Positions 1 through 10,855 of a stretch of 26,333 bases of DNA are shown here, in pieces (within the stretch, counting starts at the first letter, position 1; every line of letters begins with the position of its first letter). The stretch is taken from contig NW_014577746.1 of the NCBI RefSeq assembly GCF_000485595.1, positions 103,842 through 130,174 of the forward strand. The letters are read 5' to 3'. This DNA is from Priapulus caudatus. Its lineage: Eukaryota > Priapulida > Priapulimorpha > Priapulimorphida > Priapulidae. The notes beneath the pieces were generated by a model that saw nothing but the letters and a program-made list of their open reading frames with translations, ran no database searches and had not been told where the DNA came from. Made by a program: the position numbers and the translations under genes.

Positions 1-152
1 TACATACATACATACATACATACATACATACATACATACATACATACATACATACATACATACATACATACATACATACATACATACATACATACATACA
101 TACATACATACATACATACATACATACATACATACATACATACATACATACA

Positions 153-184
<32 letters not shown>
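1..184. repeat. (TACA)n microsatellite
   Basis: An uninterrupted TACA tetranucleotide array fills the first 182 bases and decays into TATATAGG. It starts at the window edge, so its full length is unknown. It lies just upstream of the candidate exon at 223. Confidence 0.99.
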
Positions 185-186
<2 letters not shown>

Positions 187-222
187 GGTATATATTCTAA
201 ATACTCATGCTACATGGATTAG

Positions 223-342
223 GTACCTGCTGCTGCGAAGCTCATCGCAAGCAATAAAGACGTAGGAACTATTCCGGAACGTTTGCACGTCATTGTCCAA
301 TCAGTTTGCACACTAGCTGCGTCTGTTCATGATGCGTGCACG
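223..342 (+). CDS. Candidate internal coding exon, product not recognised
   Basis: This 120-bp stretch (exactly 40 codons) is open in one frame only; the other two forward frames are stopped. It is bounded by GGATTAG on the left, with an in-frame TAG stop formed at the acceptor itself, and by a consensus GTAAGT donor at 343. The peptide begins VPAAAKLIASNKDVGTIPER and continues with a hydrophobic, helix-like segment (LHVIVQSVCTLAASVHDACT). Its amino-acid composition is normal for a soluble helical protein, unlike the low-complexity frames elsewhere. The alanine-rich amphipathic pattern recalls helical bundles such as those in focal-adhesion proteins, but I do not recognise a family. The exon would be phase 0 at both ends. 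Upstream exons would lie left of the window. Confidence 0.45.
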
Positions 343-429
343 GTAAGTAGTAAATACTCGGACATGCCGACTGCTGACTGCGAAATGTCACATAGATTGA
401 CGTAGGTACGTACGCCTTCTTTCCCCTAG

Positions 430-528
430 AAAATTTGTAAATCACGTGAACGATTTGTCGCGTGTGTACACAATACTCGGTCGTGTATATACAAGCGCTA
501 TGCTGTGCGCTATATCCTGTATCTGTAG
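430..528 (+). CDS. Possible terminal exon following the 223-342 exon
   Basis: After an 87-bp putative intron (343-429) that starts GTAAGT and ends in a good pyrimidine tract, TTCTTTCCCCTAG, the same phase continues open for 32 codons (KICKSRERFVACVHNTRSCI and on) to a TAG at 526-528. The splice sites are better than the protein: the last dozen residues do not look like conserved coding sequence. It could instead be the start of a 3' untranslated exon or a chance match. Confidence 0.2.
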   Translation, partial: KICKSRERFVACVHNTRSCIYKRYAVRYILYL

Positions 529-833
529 CGCGGTGTCTTACACTGACTGCGTTGAATCAATGAATTGATCTACACACGCGTTACATCGTCATGTCGGAAG
601 AACCCATAATAGCGGTTAATGATCCTTTTATTTCATTTTGATTATATCGTGTGGACAGACTCCTATTTGAGGTTGGCAGCTGCAACGTATACATATAGTG
701 CTAGCTACTTCGTGCTACGTATATAACTGTGTAGCAATATAGATATGGATAGATTATGAACATTCGGCATCTCGTATTGTCATCTTTTATATTTCTATAG
801 AACTGCAATATAGAACTGGAATATAGAGTTGAT

Positions 834-839
834 AATAAA
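834..839 (+). promoter_or_regulatory. AATAAA hexamer, possible polyadenylation signal
   Basis: A perfect AATAAA lies about 300 bp downstream of the TAG that would close the candidate exon pair at 223-528. The surroundings are AT-rich, so a chance hexamer is likely. It matters only if those exons are real. Confidence 0.15.
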
Positions 840-1376
840 CTATTAATGTTCATCATCTCTTATTATTTACTCATTTTTCTGTAGAACCTTATATTATCTC
901 GCACGCGCATGGCTTTAGCTGAATTCGTTGATAAGGGGCGGGGCAGCCGTCACCCATAGATTTTGAAGAAAGACAGAATGACATACTCAAAAATGCAAAT
1001 CATCATAATTAAAATGTGAATTATCATGTAGTAATCGGTGCAACCCTGCTTCATCCCTTCCGCGCTGTTACGTTGGCTGGGAGCTGCGCCCTTCTTTCGG
1101 CATTACCCCCTCCCCCCACACACACACCCTTCCACCCCACCTAGGGATTTGTTCAGGCTACGTGGGGCTGTACATAGGCTGCTCAGCCCCGCTATGGCCT
1201 CAGGATCATTGTAGCACTCTCACCGGACGAATACTCGGCCGGTTAGTCAAAGATACCCATGTATCAACCGTAAGCGCCTAGCTATAATAGCCACTGATTA
1301 ATGTTGATTTTAATACTGGCTGCGTATCTGCTGTGGTACTGGTTAGCAGCGATAATAATAATATTGTTAAAACATA

Positions 1377-1556
1377 TTATAACACTGGTTATACTATACA
1401 CGAGCTGTTATACGCGTTAACAGAGAGTATAATGCACTTGCTAACACATATAATAACACTGCATGGTTATACACATGCTGTGATACGCGTTAAGAGGGAT
1501 TCCAATACTTGTTACCACTTATTATAACACTGGTTTTACACCTGCTGTAACACTGG
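1377..1556. repeat. Diverged tandem repeat, period about 72 bp, about 2.5 copies
   Basis: The segment ATAACACTGG(TT) followed by a CTGTTATACGCGTTAA-like segment recurs at about 1377, 1449 and 1520. The short open frame that crosses it (1333-1527) is explained by the repeat and is not called as a gene. Confidence 0.6.
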
Positions 1557-1896
1557 CCATGTTATGTTCTCGTACTTGTCGGTGTCCACTGCACTGGATA
1601 TAGTGACAAGGTAAGACTATATACTTGCTTTGACGCCGATTTATTGCTCTTTGCTCTTTGGCGAGATTTCAGCCACGCGCTCAGTCACACCGCTGCATTC
1701 ATCACTATAGTTGATCGATCCGTTCAATCTATGTATCGGCGCCGCGTACGCCTGTGCATCCATGTATTCGCGTTGAAAATGAAACACACGTTATAGCCAT
1801 CCGTGGCACTCTGTGCACGCTCGTTGAACGCAAGCATGCAGTCAGTAAGCGTAATCAGTCAGCGCACTCGCTGAAGCCCTGTCGTATATAAGCGAA

Positions 1897-1928
1897 GCTG
1901 CTGCTGCTGCTGCTGCTGCTGTTGCTGG

Positions 1929-1969
<41 letters not shown>

Positions 1970-2108
1970 GTGGTGGTGGTGCTGCTGCTGTTGCTGCTGG
2001 TGGTGGTGGTGCTGCTGCTCCTGCTGTTGCTGCTGCTGGTGGTGGTGGTGCTGCTCCTGCTGTTGCTGCTGCTGCTGCTGCTGCTGTTGTTGCCGCTTCT
2101 GCTGCTGC
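1897..2108. repeat. Compound CTG/GTG/TTG triplet-repeat tract
   Basis: This is a 210-bp run of CTG triplets with regular interruptions: blocks of four GTG triplets recur three times, with single TTG and CTC triplets between. On the minus strand one frame would encode glutamine runs broken by four-histidine blocks and Glu-Gln pairs, as in many transcription factors. That frame has a TAA immediately upstream and no ATG. The frames with an ATG give poly-Ala (minus) or poly-Leu (plus). I call it a repeat; a coding exon entered by an unseen acceptor is possible but unsupported. Confidence 0.95.
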
Positions 2109-2599
2109 CCTTACACGCTCGACCATCGCTTTACGGCGGTGAGCGAGGCGACATGCCGGTGAACACGTCACACAATACTGCTTGATGACTCATCGCTCGC
2201 AGGGCATCGTCTCTGTCGTAGAGAGCCGCGGTAGTGTAGTCTTGCGCTACAGCTGCGAGCTGTAATATCGCGTGCGATCGCCGACGAAGCCTGCAAACAA
2301 CGCGAGGCAATCGACGCCCGGTAACCGGTTGCGATAATGGACCATCACCTCTGCTGCATTTGAACGCTTTGCTCCCTCGACCCGACTCACACTGCCATGC
2401 CTGCAAGGGCTTCTGCGCGCGCGCTTCCGCATACGTCATGATTACATCATCGTCGCCGATGTCGCCATCTGTTGGTCGAGAAGTGAAGAATTAGGAAAGG
2501 AAGAGCGCAGGGCGAAGAAGTGGCGTAGTCTCTACAGTATTTCGAAAACCAATGATAGGTTAACAACTGTTGTTCTCCTCGCCCTTTCTCACATATACA

Positions 2600-2756
2600 G
2601 ACGCACGGGCACATACGCACGCACAGGCACGCACGCACGCACGGGCACATACGCACGCACGGGCACATACGCACGCACAGGCACGCACGCACGCACGCAC
2701 GGGCACATACGCACGCACAGACACACGCGCTCAGACACGCGCGCGCACACATACAC
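2600..2756. repeat. ACGCAC/GGGCACATACGC minisatellite
   Basis: Units of GGGCACATACGCACGCAC and GGCACGCACGCACGCAC alternate with a period of roughly 18-24 bp and then grade into CACGCGC. Open frames in all six directions here (Cys/Val/Arg-rich or His/Thr/Ala-rich) are simple translations of the repeat. Confidence 0.9.
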
Positions 2757-2811
2757 GCTCGGTCGCATTCGCTTTCTTATTCCCACCCAGTTATCTTCCA
2801 CTTCTCTCTCT

Positions 2812-3009
<198 letters not shown>

Positions 3010-3734
3010 GATTTCTTTAGCTCTTCTCGTCTTTTTCTGCGCTCTCTCTTCCGCAATCTTCATACCCCCTTTATCTTCGGCTTTGCACACCTCCTTATCC
3101 GTCTTTCCCGATATTCATCTTCCTCTCTGTTTCGTTCTCAGCGCTCTGCTCTCGTCTCTCTCTCTCCTCTCTCTTCTCTCTCTCTCTTCTGCACTGTCTT
3201 CCTCTGTCTTCTGCGTCCTCAACCTCGCTCCCTTTCACGCTGCGTCTCTCGCACAATGTCTACTATGAGACTACATGATCAAGTAAGTCCCGGTTGCGTC
3301 CGAACACATAAAAAAATCAATAAATCCCTTTAATGACGCAGAACTCGTCTTGCATGTGGAGGGCTTACAGGAGCCTGAGCAAATACTAGCAGAGCGCGCA
3401 GTATGTGAAAGAGTGTTAGAGAGATTTAACGATATATACACAGCCGTGACTCGGTGACCGATGCCTGCCGTAGTCAACGACAAAGATTATCTAACAGACA
3501 GATTGCACACACAGGGTCGGCCTGCGGTATATAAACATCATACAACGCGCGCCACACACCGCCACGAAGCGACACATACGTAGCACAACGGGGCACGGCA
3601 ACACACACGGAGGGCGCGCACACCGAAAACACACGCACATGATGATCCGCGCAAACACGGGCACATATAACAAACACACACCGACAGGCACTACTGCACA
3701 CACATACACAAACCCGGTCGGCACCTGTCTTGCC

Positions 3735-3835
3735 CCATTTCGCACAAGTTTTCCCATTTCGCCATCTTCCCCATTTCGCGCGGCCTATTTCCATCTTGCG
3801 CCAGTTTTCGCCCCGACATTTAGCCAATATTGTTA
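3735..3835. repeat. CCCATTTCGCC minisatellite, forward arm (copy A)
   Basis: Several irregular units of about 16 bp (CCCATTTCGCCAGTTTT) follow a CA-rich stretch. The same unit recurs in inverted orientation at 4115-4330. The cleaner counterpart is at 13038-13145. Confidence 0.75.
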
Positions 3836-3924
3836 TGTTGCTTTCACGCCCTGCAAACAAAGATTGAGTCCTGTCCAATTCTTGAGGGAAATAGTAATTT
3901 CTGAGGCCAGGTTAGAGTGTATGG

Positions 3925-3955
3925 GTTTAGGGGTTAGGGGTTAAGGGTTAGAGTA
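3925..3955. repeat. Telomere-like TTAGGG patch (copy A, degenerate)
   Basis: Irregular GTTTAGGGGTTAGGGGTTAAG units correspond to the perfect TTAGGG repeats at 13223-13251 in copy B. Confidence 0.7.
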
Positions 3956-4114
3956 GGTGCGCGTACATGCACTCCATGAGTTTTGATATATACGATTCGC
4001 CCTCTTGTTCTTCCCAAAATATATAGTTTGACTCCATAATCTAAACGATCGTATAATTTATTCCATTAGCAGAAGCCTTAACTTTTACCTACCTCAAACA
4101 AGGCGGGTGGTCGG

Positions 4115-4330
4115 GGAGAATAGGACGAAATGGCGGAATGGGAAACTGGTCGAAAACGGGGAAACGGGCGAAATGAGGAGACTGGCGAAATGGGGAAACT
4201 GGCGAAGTGGGAAACTGGCGAATGGGAAATGGCGAAAGTGGAAATGCGAAATGGCAATAGCGCGAAAGTGAGAATTTTTCCATGGCGAAAATGGCAAATG
4301 GCAAAGTGGGAATAGGCGAAATGGGAAATA
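4115..4330. repeat. GGCGAAATGGGAAACT minisatellite, inverted arm (copy A)
   Basis: About a dozen units of roughly 16 bp (GGCGAAATGGGAAACT with variants), the reverse complement of the unit at 3735-3835. Together they form an inverted pair around about 280 bp that include the telomere-like patch. The corresponding arm in copy B (13410-13440) is much shorter. The open frames seen across it are repeat translations. Confidence 0.85.
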
Positions 4331-4335
4331 AACCC

Positions 4336-4620
4336 ACACGGACTACACCACCACACACACACACACAACTACACACACATGCACACACACACAGCACAAC
4401 CACAACCGCAACAGCCACAAAACACAGTGTCCACACACACACACAGCACAATCACCACACACCACACACACAAATGCGCGAAGTGGAAATGGCGAAATAG
4501 AGGCATAACCCCCCCCCCCCCACACACACACAACACACACACGGCCCACACGCACACACCACACACGCACACACACACACGCACGCACAGCACGCACGCA
4601 GCAGCACAGCACAACACAGC
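4336..4620. repeat. (CA)n / CACACGCA microsatellite (copy A)
   Basis: CA-rich simple sequence with CACACGCA variants and a C11 tract near 4509. In copy B only about 30 bp remain at 13440-13470. Confidence 0.95.
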
Positions 4621-4784
4621 ATGTGCCCAGCTATAGACCGTCTCGTGCATTGTGGCGGCAGCGACTTTTAAAGCATAATATAGTGGCACTCCAACGAGAA
4701 TTAAATCATTCGGCTCTTGAATGCAAATTCTCAACCACTTTACTACTTAAGTTGACAGACCCCCTTGCTAGCGCCTGAAAGTCC

Positions 4785-4850
4785 AGCTAAACCGTAGAGC
4801 TGGCCACCGTACCGCGTGTCCGTAAGCGACGGCGAGCCAGTCACGCCTAT
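4785..4850. other. Imperfect hairpin, also present in copy B
   Basis: GCTGGCCACCGTACCGCG and GCGACGGCGAGCCAGT can pair into an imperfect stem of about 16 bp. The same structure is at 13632-13680 (ACTGGCCACCGTCCGC / GCGACGGCGAGCCAGT). Its survival in both copies suggests it is genuine sequence. No role is evident; I looked for a Helitron 3' end after it but saw no clear CTRR. Confidence 0.4.
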
Positions 4851-5777
4851 GGGAAATGTATATCGTGATACTAGCTATTATCGATAATAATCTATACAGT
4901 GCGAATCAGGAGCGAATAATAATAAGATTATAGATTAATTTAGATTTTAAATATCAATAATTAATAATAAGGAAATATTATAGTTTTAATAGGGATAGTA
5001 TTATGATTCAGACGATAATATATTATATTCAGACATAATATATTATATTATATATTATATATTATGTTTGAAAGAGGGTATGAATAATTATATTAATTTA
5101 AATGTTAATAATAAATATTAATAGATCCAGGAACCTATGAATTGAATTTATAAGCTCTTGAAGTAGACTCCTACTTATTCTATTGCACTCTTGGTTTAAT
5201 GTCTCCTAACTTCATTGTGATTCGACGCTTGAGCCGGCGACGTAGAGGGCTGGGCTATACAAACCGATCATTTTTTTGTTAGGATTTTTTTTTGCAATTT
5301 ATGTAAATAAAGTCAATACATTAAAAAATAATTTTAACGCTTCAAAGGTATATTACAGTTGTTACATGATATCACAACATTTTTTAAAATAAATACCAGC
5401 GAGGGAGGGCGAATTTGACTATACAGTCCTTCAAGTCAGGCCACTCCGCTAATCACCAGGAGCACTGTGTTGGCGAATTGGCGAATTGGAACCCAACTTC
5501 CCAACTATACAACCGACAAATGGTCAGTGAGAACGGACAAAAGTTGCCACGACCAACGCACCGAATTAATAGCAACTAGCTTATTGAGATTAGAACATGT
5601 TCTACTTTTCGCCAACCTCGAGTTGCCGATTGCGAATAGGTCCAACTTCGCGCACAAATTCAGCGACATGAAGTCGGAAGTGTAAACCCAGCTGTACATT
5701 TACTAAGATGTGATAGCATTTTGATTTCTAGAAACTGAAGATTCGTATACGTATGGTAACAATTGCGATGCGGGCGT

Positions 5778-5890
5778 GTAGGTCTTGTGACGTAGGCTTG
5801 TGATGTAGGTCTTAGTGAAGTAGGCTTGTGATGTAGGTCCTTGTGACGTAGGCTTGGTGATGTTAGATCTTGTGACGTAGGTGCTTCGCA
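5778..5890. repeat. Minisatellite, GTAGGTCTTGTGACGTAG-type units
   Basis: Seven to eight units of about 15 bp alternate between CTTGTGACGTAGG and CTTGTGATGTAGG. On the minus strand this yields Thr/Ser/Pro repeat frames, which are not genes. Confidence 0.85.
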
Positions 5891-5949
5891 GCAGAAAATA
5901 TAACAGCTGCGGCACAGTCCTCGTACGTGTACCACGTGTTGCACTGTAT

Positions 5950-6135
5950 CACGTAGGCTCGATGGGCAAGGGCATTAATACGGACGTGTAAGGCTTTATA
6001 CTAGGTCCATGCCTTATTTAGGTTTGTAGGCCTTTATACCTAAAGGTCCGTGGGCCTTATACTCAGGTGTGTAGGCCCTTACACTAGGTCCGTAGGTCTT
6101 GTACTGCTATTCGTAGGCCTATAGCTATCCCCGTA
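5950..6135. repeat. Diverged minisatellite, TAGGTCCGTAGGCCTTATAC-type units
   Basis: About five imperfect units of roughly 30 bp with the core GTAGGCCTTATAC repeat up to the left edge of the hAT-like element at 6153. Confidence 0.7.
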
Positions 6136-6152
6136 GCCCGCATGCTATATTC

Positions 6153-6513
6153 CAGTGGTGGGCAAACTTTTCAAAGACGAGGGCCGGCATCAGTGGGCCA
6201 CAGAAAAGGTCAAAGGGCCGCAGGCCTTTTAAAAATCGGGCGGCTGCGCCTCTAAGATAATACGTGCGTTTCGCTCAAGGGCGCCATCATCTGGACATAA
6301 ATTACGCTGAAATAGCGTTGCAGGGCGAACCAGAGACAATAGATCACTAATCTGTATGACACTGAAAAAGTCAGCCTCGTCAAGCACAAACATGTTTGAT
6401 TCACAAAAATTAAGTTAATTTAAAAAAAAAAATCATTTTTTTTAAATTTTGCTGCAGTGCTTCCGCGGCCCGTAACAGAACCCGTAAGGGCCGCAGTTTG
6501 GCCCACGCGCCAG
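6153..6513. mobile_element. hAT-like non-autonomous element (copy A)
   Basis: The left end reads CAGTGGTGGGCAAACTTTTC, followed by a GAGGGCC...GGGCCAC stretch typical of hAT-derived repeats. The right end reads GGGCCGCAGTTTGGCCCACG...CAG. In copy B the right end is cleaner (GGGCCGCAGTTTGCTCACCC then CAG, ending at 13798), which makes the terminal inverted repeat about 15 bp. There is no transposase frame. I could not find a convincing 8-bp target duplication. Copy B lacks the left end. Confidence 0.7.
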
Positions 6514-7235
6514 TAATACCTGGAGTGCTGAGGCGTATAATGCATTTCGAGTCATTATATTAGAGATAACACACGGAGGCGTCTGGGCAGGTATGTGCCT
6601 GGTTATAACGCTAGGTGCAGCGCTGTGAAATCGCGATGCTGACAGAGAGGGCTGCGCGGCGCAAGATCCGGGTCGCCAACGGAGGTGGGACGGCCACGCC
6701 ACACAGGCACAATTTGGAAACGTTTTAATAATACAATGATTGTAATATAAAAAACGGAAAGGTGTATGTGGAATACTGAAGCCGCGGAAGAGGTGAGAAT
6801 ATACCGTTTTACTACGAAAGTCTGTTTGCTAGCCAAAAGTAGTTTCTCTATCACCTCTTCTTCGCCTATTGATTTTAGTCATTAAATTCTGTGTCTGTGA
6901 ATGTTCGTACGGTGTACTTATGTAATTGCAGACGGAGACATTCGAAACGTGCATTTTAAAAGAAGGTTTTATTTCCAATAATAGGCGAAAGAGAGTAGTC
7001 GAGTAGCTAGTAAGTACGTAATCGTGTTTACTTGTACCCATCACTAGTTATCTATTAAAGCGTTCCAAGTACGCCGTGTGGCGCGTACCATAGATATCCT
7101 TATAACAACTAGGATAGGCCTAACGTATCATCACCCACGATGGGACTTGTTCTGGCGCCATCATTGGAAAGATGATTGTCGAACCTTGGAAATCATGCCC
7201 CAAATCTGTAGCATTTGTGATGGAAGACTATGGAA

Positions 7236-10200
7236 GCCCTGAAACGACATCCGACTTTTTGAGTTTTTTCCGAGTCTTTCGAGTTCTGAAGTTCCGAGTT
7301 TTGAGTTTCTGAGCTTTCGACGTTTCTTCATGCGCATCATCGACCAGAGACTAACACAAAGCTAAACATCAGCAGGCGTTTTTATTCAACGCGAAATCGT
7401 AAAGTTCGGTTCCTAAATCACCGGTGCATCAGCCGTTGTTGGTGAAAGCCCGCTTTTGTACATAAGAAAACAAGCGCAAGATGTCATCACCATTTGGTTA
7501 GATTACGCTGATCCTTTGTAGCGTTTTTTATAACACACTTAAACTTATTATTCTATAGTACATCATTTAGTTAAGATAAACTACTTAATAACTTACGTTT
7601 TGAACTATCCCGCCAATATTGAATGTTGCAACAATCGTCTGAACGATCGCAATCGCTGGGCCGATTTCGACGGTTTAGCAAAGCCACTTTCGCAAACGCG
7701 TCTAGATTAAAACGAGAAACGACCAAAAGCGCTTTTCACAGAAACCGTCTAGATAAATGGAAGATTTTCGAAAACCGTAAAGCCGGCTGTTCGCTTAGAT
7801 AAAACGCCTCAGGTTACGTAATAAATAACAACTTGCAAACGCCACTACGCCGAGAATGGCTACGCAGTGGTGGAACATCGTCAAGCACTCTCATGACGTA
7901 GTTCTGGTAACAGGTAGCGAAGGAGCAAGTGTAGGGAGGGGGACGGGGAGAAGGGAAGGGCGGACGGGAGGAGGAATTCTAGAGTGCAAGTACTAGGTAG
8001 GCTGGGTAGCCCGGAGAAAGCTGGAGGTGAAGTATCGAGGAAGGGAAGAAGCGGCGCAGAAGCCTGGTAAAGAAGAAGGAGGGGCAGAAGCTTGGTACAC
8101 CCGACTGCAGGAAGGGGAGAAGGGAGAAGCTGTGGTGACGGAGCGAAAGGGGCAGAAAGGAGCAGGTGGTGCGAGGAGGAAAAGGGGAGAATACTTCTTG
8201 AGCAGGCAGGAAGGGGAGAAGCTGGCTGGAGAAGGAGGAGGGGGAAGAAGCACGTGGAGAAGGCAGGAAGGCCGGAGATGGGAGAAAGCTGGTGGAGAAA
8301 TCGAGAAGCTGGTGGAGGAGGCAAGGGGAGAAGCTGGTGGAGAAGGAGAGTAAGGGGAGAAGAAAGAGGCTGGTGGAGAAAGGAGGAAAAGGAGAAGGCG
8401 AGGGGAGAAGGGAGCTGGTGGAGAAAGGAGGGAGAGAAGGAAGCGGTGAAGAGGAGGGGAGGAGAGGGAGAAGCTCGGCGCGCAGAAGGAGCGAGGGGGA
8501 GGAAGCTGGTGAGAATGAAGAATGGGAAGAAGCGGAAAAGCGAGGTAGGAGGGAGGGGGAGGAGCTGGTGAGAATGAGCGAGGCCCAGGAGGGACGTACC
8601 AGGGGGGAGGAAGGCTGTGGCGAAAGGAGAAGGAGAAGAAGGGAGGGGGAGACAGCTGGTTGGAGGAAGCGAGGAAGGAGAGAAGGAGGAAGAGGTGGGA
8701 TGAGGAAGGGGGGAGAGGCTGGTGGAGGTAAGAGGAGGGGGAGAAGCTTGAGAATGAGCGAAGAGAGAGGCTGTGGAGAAGGAGGAAGGGGAGAAGGGAG
8801 AAGCATGGCGGAGAAAGGGAGAAGCTGAAGTGGAGGAGGAAGGGGAAAAGGTGAGGACATGTGTGGAGAGGGGGGAGAAGCTGGTGGAGGAAAGGAAGGA
8901 GGGGGGGAGAGATGGAGGGTTGTCTCCAGAGCTTCATGCGCGTTCAGCCGACCAGCTTCTGCGCGCGCGGGCTCGTTGCCTTCTCACGGCAGCTTCTCGC
9001 CGCGCATTTGCCTTTTCCGACCACCGGTCTCGGCCCGCATGGACCTGTTCCTGTGCTCAGACGCAGCTATGGATTCCCTTCTCCCCGTGCCTCCGTGGAA
9101 CGCAGTAGCAGTTGCCCTGTCATCCTGCATCGCGGGCTCTTGGACCATTCAGCGGGCCCCTTCTCTCGTCGGCCTCCTCTCCAGCTTCCTCCTTCATATT
9201 ATCTCAGCTTATCCCCTTACTCTCTTTGCTCCGCGACGCGAGGTCTCCACCCTTCGCGCCACCACATTCATCCCTTTTCCCTTCCTACTTTTCTCCCACT
9301 TGAGCGTTCTCGGCGCCTTCCTCCTTTTAGAATCACACTAGCAGCTTGCTTCAGCCTTTCTCGCCCTTCCTTCCTTCTCGCACCAGCTATCTGCTCCTCT
9401 TCCTTCTCACCAGCGTTCTGTTTCCGGCTCCGTCCTCTCCACAAGGCTCTCGGTTTTCCCCTCCTGCCTCCCAAGCGAGAAATATGACTGTGGGTAGAGG
9501 AGCATGGAGGGGAGTGGGAGAACGGGGGGGAGTGGGGGGGGGAGGTCGGACCGGAGGGCAGAGAGAGAGGTTGGTGGGAAGATGGAGAGGGGGGGGGGGA
9601 AGGTGGGGTGTGGTATGGGGTCCTTCTCGACAGCGCCCGTGCCTTCTCCACTTCGCTCCTTCTTCCGACATCCGGAGCTTCTCTCACCGTCTCCTTCTCC
9701 GCCGAGCTTCTCTTTCGGGAGCCTGCCCTGACCGATGCGCGAGAGAGATCAGAGCCAGGTGTACATCGCGCTGTTCTCGGAGCCGCGTTGGCCTCCTCGC
9801 AAGCCGCAACGAGCGTCTCCCTTCGTCACCCTTCCTCGATTCCTCCACCAGCGTCTGCAACGCCTGCGAAGAGGTGGGAGACGGGCCTGGTGGCTCGGCA
9901 GCCAAGAGCATTGAAAATGGAGCCGGACGCGGGGTGGCTGGCGTGGTAGAAGGCGCGGTAAGGGGGGAAGGGCACGGGGAGGAAGGCAGGAAGTCCTCGC
10001 TGCCCCGAGCCCTTCTGCCCGGAGCGCGTGGCGCCTCCTGTCTTCCCCTTCCTCGCTTCTCCACCAGCTTCGTCCTGCTCCTCTTAGTTTCCTCGCACGC
10101 AGCTTCTTCCCCTTCGCTAGCCCCACCACCTCTCCCAACGGCACCCGTTCCTCCTCACACCAGCTTGCTCCCTTCTCGGCTTCCTCATTCCTCGGCAGCC

Positions 10201-10706
10201 AGCTTCTCCCCTTCTTCCTTCTCACGCAGCCTTTTCCCTTCTCTCCCTTCCTAATACTGGGTCACTAAGGCCTTTCTCCCTACTCCACCTACCTAGTACT
10301 ACTGCTAAACTGTCCTCCTCCCTCGCCCTCTTACAACTGCTCCTGGTGCTTAGCGGCTGTACCAGAACAGCGAGAGTGCCTTGGAACGATGTTCGTTACA
10401 TGATCGGAGTACGTGGCGCCCGAAACGCCGAGTAGGACCGCGTAGCGGCCAGCTGGCGGGGCGTTTGCAAGGTTAATATTTACCAGTATCTCTGGGCGAA
10501 ATGCGGGGTATAAGGCCAGAGAAAGTTCCAGAGAGAACGGCTAAACAATGATGTTTTTACGTTTGTGTTAGTCCTCTGGGGTAGTGCGCGGAGAGCGAGA
10601 ACTGCGGAAACTAAGAGGAACAGTCAGAAAGGCGCTCGACAACGTCAGAGAGAGGCTCGAAAGGACGGTCGGGGAAATCGATCAAAAGGGTCGGTTAGAA
10701 GGGGGC
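7236..10706. mobile_element. Foldback-like element, copy A (noisy version)
   Basis: This is the counterpart of 14424-17142. The left end GCCCTGAAACGACATCCGAC and the adjacent GAGTTT-type repeats are recognisable, as is GCAAACGCC on both inner flanks. The right terminal repeats (about 10590-10706) are so riddled with extra bases that GTCGTTTCAGGGGC reads GTCGGTTAGAAGGGGGC. The polypurine arm (about 7915-8930) and polypyrimidine arm (about 9350-10260) are separated here by about 400 bp of mixed sequence absent from copy B. No transposase was found. Confidence 0.7.
7915..10260. repeat. Polypurine then polypyrimidine minisatellite palindrome (copy A)
   Basis: GAGAAGCTGGTGGAGAAGGA-type units on the + strand run to about 8930. 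After about 400 bp of mixed sequence they return as the reverse complement (CTTCTCCACCAGCTTCTCC) to about 10260, with a short purine patch at 9490-9610. All long frames here (Glu/Gly/Arg/Trp-rich or Ser/Pro/Leu-rich, up to 314 residues) are translations of this repeat. Confidence 0.9.
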
Positions 10707-10798
10707 GAGAAGGGGACAGAGAAGAGTCGGAGTGATGGATGACGACTAGCTGAGGCGAGCACTTGGTTGAGGAATTGTAAATTTAAATCTATTGTTGT

Positions 10799-10855
10799 TT
10801 AGGGTTGAGCGTTAGGGGTTTAGGGTTAGGTTTTAGGTTTAGGGTTAGGGAGTAG
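10799..10855. repeat. Telomere-like TTAGGG patch (copy A)
   Basis: Irregular GTTAGGGGTTTAGGGTTAGG units; the counterpart is at 17207-17263. Confidence 0.8.

Larger units (their letters stand above)
529..1896. other. Intergenic sequence, no recognised gene
   Basis: I see no convincing exon here. A weak inverted similarity links GGGGCGGGGCAGCC near 936 with GGCTGCTCAGCCCCGC near 1177, which might be the ends of an old element of about 260 bp. A CCCCCTCCCCCCACACACAC tract lies near 1108. Confidence 0.5.
4852..6152. other. Segment present only in copy A; AT-rich, no gene seen
   Basis: This stretch has no counterpart between 13684 and 13700 in copy B. 4860-5420 is very AT-rich (TATTATATT-type runs). 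5430-5700 is ordinary sequence with short GGCGAATT repeats. The two minisatellites further on are listed separately. No open frame here looks like a protein. Confidence 0.6.

Noticed and set aside
1922-2185. Poly-Leu/Val frame (+) and poly-Ala/Pro frame (-) across the CTG tract
   Set aside because: Homopolymeric translation of a triplet repeat, with no flanking domain or plausible transcript signals.
4369-4734. Cys/Val-rich minus-strand frames over the CA-rich stretch
   Set aside because: Simple-repeat translations; the matching region in copy B is short and has no such frame.
4785-4855. Hairpin as a Helitron 3' end
   Set aside because: No CTRR terminus at the expected distance and no matching 5' TC end seen.
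7881-10254. Open frames of 293-314 residues and others in copy A's polypurine region
   Set aside because: Same repeat as in copy B with scattered extra bases; no domain, signal or normal composition.
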